Positions 6,018-8,363 of a DNA stretch of 8,363 nt are shown piece by piece. A model generated the notes under the pieces. The model saw only the letters and a program-made list of their open reading frames with translations, did not search any database and was not told the origin of the DNA. This DNA comes from an uncultured Neisseria sp. (GTDB lineage Bacteria > Pseudomonadota > Gammaproteobacteria > Burkholderiales > Neisseriaceae). The stretch spans positions 1 through 8,363 of the forward strand of contig CAKMQH010000240.1 in assembly GCA_927911515.1 (NCBI GenBank), in the 5' to 3' direction. The number at the start of each line of letters is the position of its first letter. Position 1 is the stretch's first letter. A program made the translations under genes and the position numbers.

Positions 6018-7634
6018 ATGCCGACACGCCGTCAATTCCTCAGTTACACCGCCGCGCTTGCCGCCGCGTCCTCTTTCTCTTGGCTGACTTACCAACGCCT
6101 TAACCGCAAACCGCCGGTTTCCGTCAACCGCGTCGGGCTGCCGTTGGGGCATTTGTTGCGCGACGGGAAATTGCTCAGCCCGCCGAGCCGCCGTTACGAA
6201 TGCAATACGTTGATACTCGGCGGCGGCGCGGCGGGGTTGGGGGCGTTGTGGTATTTGGCGAAACATGGTCATCGTGATGTATTGTTAGCGGAAGGGTTCG
6301 AGCGCAACGGCAACAATGCCGCCTACGCCGCTTCAGACGGCCTGCAAGCGCCGAGCGGTGCGCATTATCTCGCGTTGCCGTCGAAAGAGAGCGTGTATGT
6401 GCGCGAGATGCTGGCGGATTTTGGTATCTTGCAATCGGACGGCAGTTTCAGGGAAACCGATTTGGTTTACGCGCCCGAGTCGCGCCTTTTGTATCTGGAT
6501 AAATGGCAGGAACACCTGTTGCCGAAAGAAGATGCGGATTCCAAACGCTTTTTTGATTTAATCGGTCGTCTGAAACAGGCTTACGGCAGCGACGGCAAAA
6601 AGATTTTCGCCATTCCGATAGCCCTGTCTTCGGCAGACGAAACGTGGCGCAAACTCGATACGTTGACGTTCAAACAATGGCTTACGCAAGAGGACTATAC
6701 CTCACCCGAACTCTTGTGGTATCTCGATTACTGCTGCCGCGACGATTACGGACAGGGCATAGCGCAAGTATCCGCCTTTGCCGGACTGCATTACTTCGCC
6801 GCCCGCAACAGCGCGGAAACCGTCCTGACCTGGCCCGAAGGTCTGGCGCACCTTTCTGAAAACTTGCGCCGTCACGCCGGTTTGCAGGAAGGTTGGCAAT
6901 GGTCGTCTGAAAACCGCATCCGCCTAGACAAACCCGCTTCCGTCAACGCATCCGCCGTCAAAATCAAGCCTCTTTCAGACGACCGTATCGAAGTTTGGCT
7001 GCGCGACAATTCAAGCGGCGAAACCGTTGTCCTGGTTGCGCAACACGTTATCTCCGCCATGCCGCTGATGGTCGCCGCCCGCATCATTGAAAATCCCGCG
7101 CAATACGGTTTGAACATTACAGAATACGCGCCGTGGTTGGTCGCCAATTTCGAGCTGCACAGCTTTCCGAAAGAAAAAAACAACAGCGAAACGGCGTGGG
7201 ATAACGTCATCTACGGCACTCAAGGACTCGGCTACGTCGTCGCCACCAACCAGCTCATTCGCGTCGCCCGCCCCGAACGCACGATTTTTACTGCCTACGC
7301 CGCGCTCAACCACGACACCCCGCAAGCCGTCCGCCGCCAACTGCTCGACGCCTCCGATGAAGCACTACGCGACTTGGCAGCCAAAGACTTGATCGCCGCC
7401 TACGGAGAAGGCTTCTGGCAACACGTTTCCCACGTTGATGTTACAGTTCGCGGACACGGCATGAGCGTACCGAAAGCCGGTTACCTGAACGACGAATCTT
7501 TGTTAAAAATCAGAAACCGAGCGTCAGGATTGCTGTTTGCCCACAGCGATTTGAGCGGCTATTCGGTATTCGAAGAAGCCTTGTATTGGGGCGTAGAGGC
7601 GGCGAGGAAGGTGTTGGAACGGAGGGATGGTTGA
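6018..7634 (+). CDS. Tat-exported FAD-dependent oxidoreductase (NAD(P)-binding family)
   Basis: A 538-residue flavoprotein of the amine-oxidase/phytoene-desaturase-like class. The N-terminus is a twin-arginine signal (TRRQFLS at 3-9, then a hydrophobic alanine-rich stretch to about 23), so the folded, cofactor-loaded enzyme should be exported or held at the periplasmic face of the membrane. The FAD-binding dinucleotide fold follows at 63-75 (NTLILGGGAAGLG). The C-terminal end FAHSDLSGYSVFEEALYWG (507-525) matches the usual position of the second flavin contact before a final helix. The substrate cannot be told from sequence. The Tat motif at residues 3-9 supports the chosen start, although no clear Shine-Dalgarno precedes it (the leader is CATTCACCCCC). 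Three mucosa-type uptake sequences and one of another dialect lie within the gene. Confidence 0.88.
   Translation: MPTRRQFLSYTAALAAASSFSWLTYQRLNRKPPVSVNRVGLPLGHLLRDGKLLSPPSRRYECNTLILGGGAAGLGALWYLAKHGHRDVLLAEGFERNGNNAAYAASDGLQAPSGAHYLALPSKESVYVREMLADFGILQSDGSFRETDLVYAPESRLLYLDKWQEHLLPKEDADSKRFFDLIGRLKQAYGSDGKKIFAIPIALSSADETWRKLDTLTFKQWLTQEDYTSPELLWYLDYCCRDDYGQGIAQVSAFAGLHYFAARNSAETVLTWPEGLAHLSENLRRHAGLQEGWQWSSENRIRLDKPASVNASAVKIKPLSDDRIEVWLRDNSSGETVVLVAQHVISAMPLMVAARIIENPAQYGLNITEYAPWLVANFELHSFPKEKNNSETAWDNVIYGTQGLGYVVATNQLIRVARPERTIFTAYAALNHDTPQAVRRQLLDASDEALRDLAAKDLIAAYGEGFWQHVSHVDVTVRGHGMSVPKAGYLNDESLLKIRNRASGLLFAHSDLSGYSVFEEALYWGVEAARKVLERRDG
6332..6343 (-). other. AG-dialect DUS inside the oxidoreductase gene
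   Basis: TTCAGACGGCCT is the exact inverse of AGGCCGTCTGAA, the AG-DUS dialect of other Neisseria. All other uptake sequences here use the GTCGTCTGAA core. It encodes Ser-Asp-Gly-Leu in frame. Confidence 0.8.
6564..6575 (+). other. Intragenic mucosa-type DNA uptake sequence
   Basis: GGTCGTCTGAAA is an 11-of-12 match to AGGTCGTCTGAA plus the common trailing A; the base before it is C. It is read in frame as Gly-Arg-Leu-Lys. Confidence 0.85.
6901..6912 (+). other. Intragenic mucosa-type DNA uptake sequence
   Basis: GGTCGTCTGAAA, preceded by T instead of A. It lies 61 bases from an opposite-strand copy at 6973-6984, too far for a terminator hairpin. Confidence 0.85.
6973..6984 (-). other. Intragenic mucosa-type DNA uptake sequence
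   Basis: TTTCAGACGACC is the inverse of GGTCGTCTGAAA. It is in opposite orientation to the copy at 6901-6912. Confidence 0.85.
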
Positions 7635-7691
7635 GTTTTATGTTGGTTGGATTATTTTTCGTCTCGCCTAGCGCGGATGCCAAATAATCGG

Positions 7692-7700
7692 TGCTATAAT
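7692..7700 (+). promoter_or_regulatory. Extended -10 promoter of the small secreted protein gene
   Basis: TGCTATAAT has a perfect -10 hexamer (7695-7700) with a TG extension. No good -35 lies at 17 bases, as is usual for extended -10 promoters. It predicts a start of transcription near 7707 and a leader of about 33 bases. Confidence 0.75.
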
Positions 7701-7739
7701 CCCGCTTCGTTTGAATATTTAAATCTCAAAGGAAACCGT

Positions 7740-8108
7740 ATGAAATCTCTGAGTTTTTTCCTAATGCTTGCTTTGGGTTTGGGCAGCACCGCCTTTGCTT
7801 ATGCGGAAAAAAATTTGCCCTTGAATGAAACGGGCTGCATCGACCAACCTATGAAGGTCAAACGCGGCGAGGTGTACAGCTTTAAAGTGATGGAAGACAA
7901 TGGCTTAATACTTTCATTCGCGCCCGTCAGCCCTAATGTGGTCGTGAAAGACCCGAAAGGCAAACGCGTTGCTTTGGAAGTGGGCGCGGACGGCGATACG
8001 CCTGAAGACCGCTTCAGCTTTGCCGAAATCAACCAAAAAGGACGCTACACCATCCGCTTCCCACGCGCGGGCAAGATTGATTCTTTGTGCGTCAACGCAG
8101 CCAATTAG
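7740..8108 (+). CDS. Small secreted two-cysteine protein of unknown function
   Basis: A 122-residue protein with a Sec signal peptide (residues 1-22, ending AFAYA before EKN), hence predicted periplasmic. The mature part of about 100 residues has short alternating hydrophobic strands (VYSFKVM, LILSFAP, NVVVKDP, GRYTIRFP), suggesting a small beta-sandwich. Cys33 and Cys117 lie near its two ends and could form a disulfide. The alternation of polar turns and strands is reminiscent of pre-peptidase C-terminal-like domains, but this is only a resemblance. The ATG at 7740 was chosen over an upstream in-frame start (7647) because it has the Shine-Dalgarno AAAGGA (7728-7733), begins a perfect signal peptide, and lies after the TATAAT promoter. 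It is a single-gene unit closed by a hairpin. Confidence 0.88.
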   Translation: MKSLSFFLMLALGLGSTAFAYAEKNLPLNETGCIDQPMKVKRGEVYSFKVMEDNGLILSFAPVSPNVVVKDPKGKRVALEVGADGDTPEDRFSFAEINQKGRYTIRFPRAGKIDSLCVNAAN

Positions 8109-8157
8109 GATAAACGTCAAGCCGAACCATGCTTGAGCGGTTTTGGCCGCAGTAAGG

Positions 8158-8206
8158 GAAAGTCGTCTGAAAACAGTTACCCAAAACTGTTTTCAGAGAC
8201 CTTTTT
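8158..8206 (+). terminator. Intrinsic terminator with degenerate DUS arms
   Basis: AGTCGTCTGAAAACAGTT (8161-8178) pairs with AACTGTTTTCAGAGACC (8185-8201) around a short loop, followed by T5. Both arms have departed from the uptake sequence: the left has A for G, the right lacks one base. It terminates the small secreted protein gene. A CREE begins on the last T of the tract. Confidence 0.85.
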
Positions 8207-8255
8207 ATAGTGGATTAACTTTAAACCAGTACGGCGTTGCCTCGCCTTGCCGCAC
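8206..8255 (+). mobile_element. CREE copy 3, left half of a short-form element
   Basis: The 50 bases start with the CREE terminus TATAGTGGATTAAC and run through CCAGTACGGCGTTGCC to GCCTTGCCGCAC. The junction GCCTTGCCG is characteristic of the roughly 105-bp short CREE, which lacks the internal palindromes of copies 1 and 2. The element is interrupted at its middle by another CREE terminus. Confidence 0.9.
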
Positions 8256-8362
8256 TATAGTGGATTAAAATAAAAATGAGACAAGGCGGCAACGCCCGCC
8301 GTGTACGGGTAGTACATAAGGGCGTTGGCAACGCCGTATCATTGCAATTTTAATCCACTATA
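8256..8362 (-). mobile_element. CREE copy 4, divergent short-form element
   Basis: A 107-bp element with complete termini TATAGTGGATTAAAAT and ATTTTAATCCACTATA. Read on the minus strand it aligns with the short CREE: TACGGCGTTGCC, a central GTACTA...GTAC, and GCCGCCTTGTC fall at matching positions. The rest has diverged strongly. It is in opposite orientation to copy 3 and lies precisely at a TA in that copy's middle. Confidence 0.85.
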
Positions 8363-8363
8363 T

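Noticed and set aside
7647..7739. Longer N-terminus for the small secreted protein
   Set aside because: It would put residues before a perfect signal peptide and would start upstream of the TATAAT promoter; the start at 7740 has a good Shine-Dalgarno.
1..8363. CRISPR array, tRNA, rRNA, or transposase-bearing insertion sequence
   Set aside because: No regularly spaced repeats, cloverleaf-like segment or transposase frame was seen; the repeats are DUS and CREE only.

Overview
The window is a Neisseria chromosomal segment, most likely from a commensal of the N. mucosa/sicca/subflava type. The marker is the repeated 12-mer AGGTCGTCTGAA, the mucosa-type dialect of the Neisseria DNA uptake sequence (DUS). 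It occurs about a dozen times, often as inverted pairs behind genes. Several Correia repeat enclosed elements (CREEs), Neisseria MITEs with TATAGTGGATTAA termini, support the same genus. Species assignment is an inference.

Layout. (1) 1-985: an AT-rich, DUS-free, broken yeiH-family membrane protein gene carrying three single-base frameshifts; it looks Pasteurellaceae-derived. (2) 1011-1958: a two-gene unit, a DUF2251-like protein and luxS, closed by a DUS-pair terminator. (3) 2072-2413 (minus): a small secreted coiled-coil protein. (4) 2443-3774: a patatin-like phospholipase lipoprotein (2663-3577, minus) bracketed by two near-identical, same-orientation long CREEs. Its Shine-Dalgarno sequence lies at the edge of a DUS. 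(5) 4066-5932: a lipoprotein gene of unknown family built from repeated four-cysteine modules. It is interrupted by an 8-A tract that puts the last third out of frame. (6) 6018-7634: an FAD-dependent oxidoreductase with a twin-arginine signal. (7) 7740-8108: a small secreted two-cysteine protein with its own extended -10 promoter. (8) 8206-8363: the left half of a short CREE, into whose middle a divergent short CREE appears to have inserted.

How it works together. LuxS belongs to the activated-methyl cycle and makes the AI-2 precursor. Four of the other gene products carry export signals (two lipoprotein, one Tat, two Sec in total across five genes), so much of the window encodes envelope or periplasmic proteins. 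No shared pathway is visible. The most interesting signals are the disrupted modular lipoprotein (switch, slippage or decay), the CREE-flanked phospholipase, the CREE-in-CREE structure at the right edge, and the decayed foreign yeiH.
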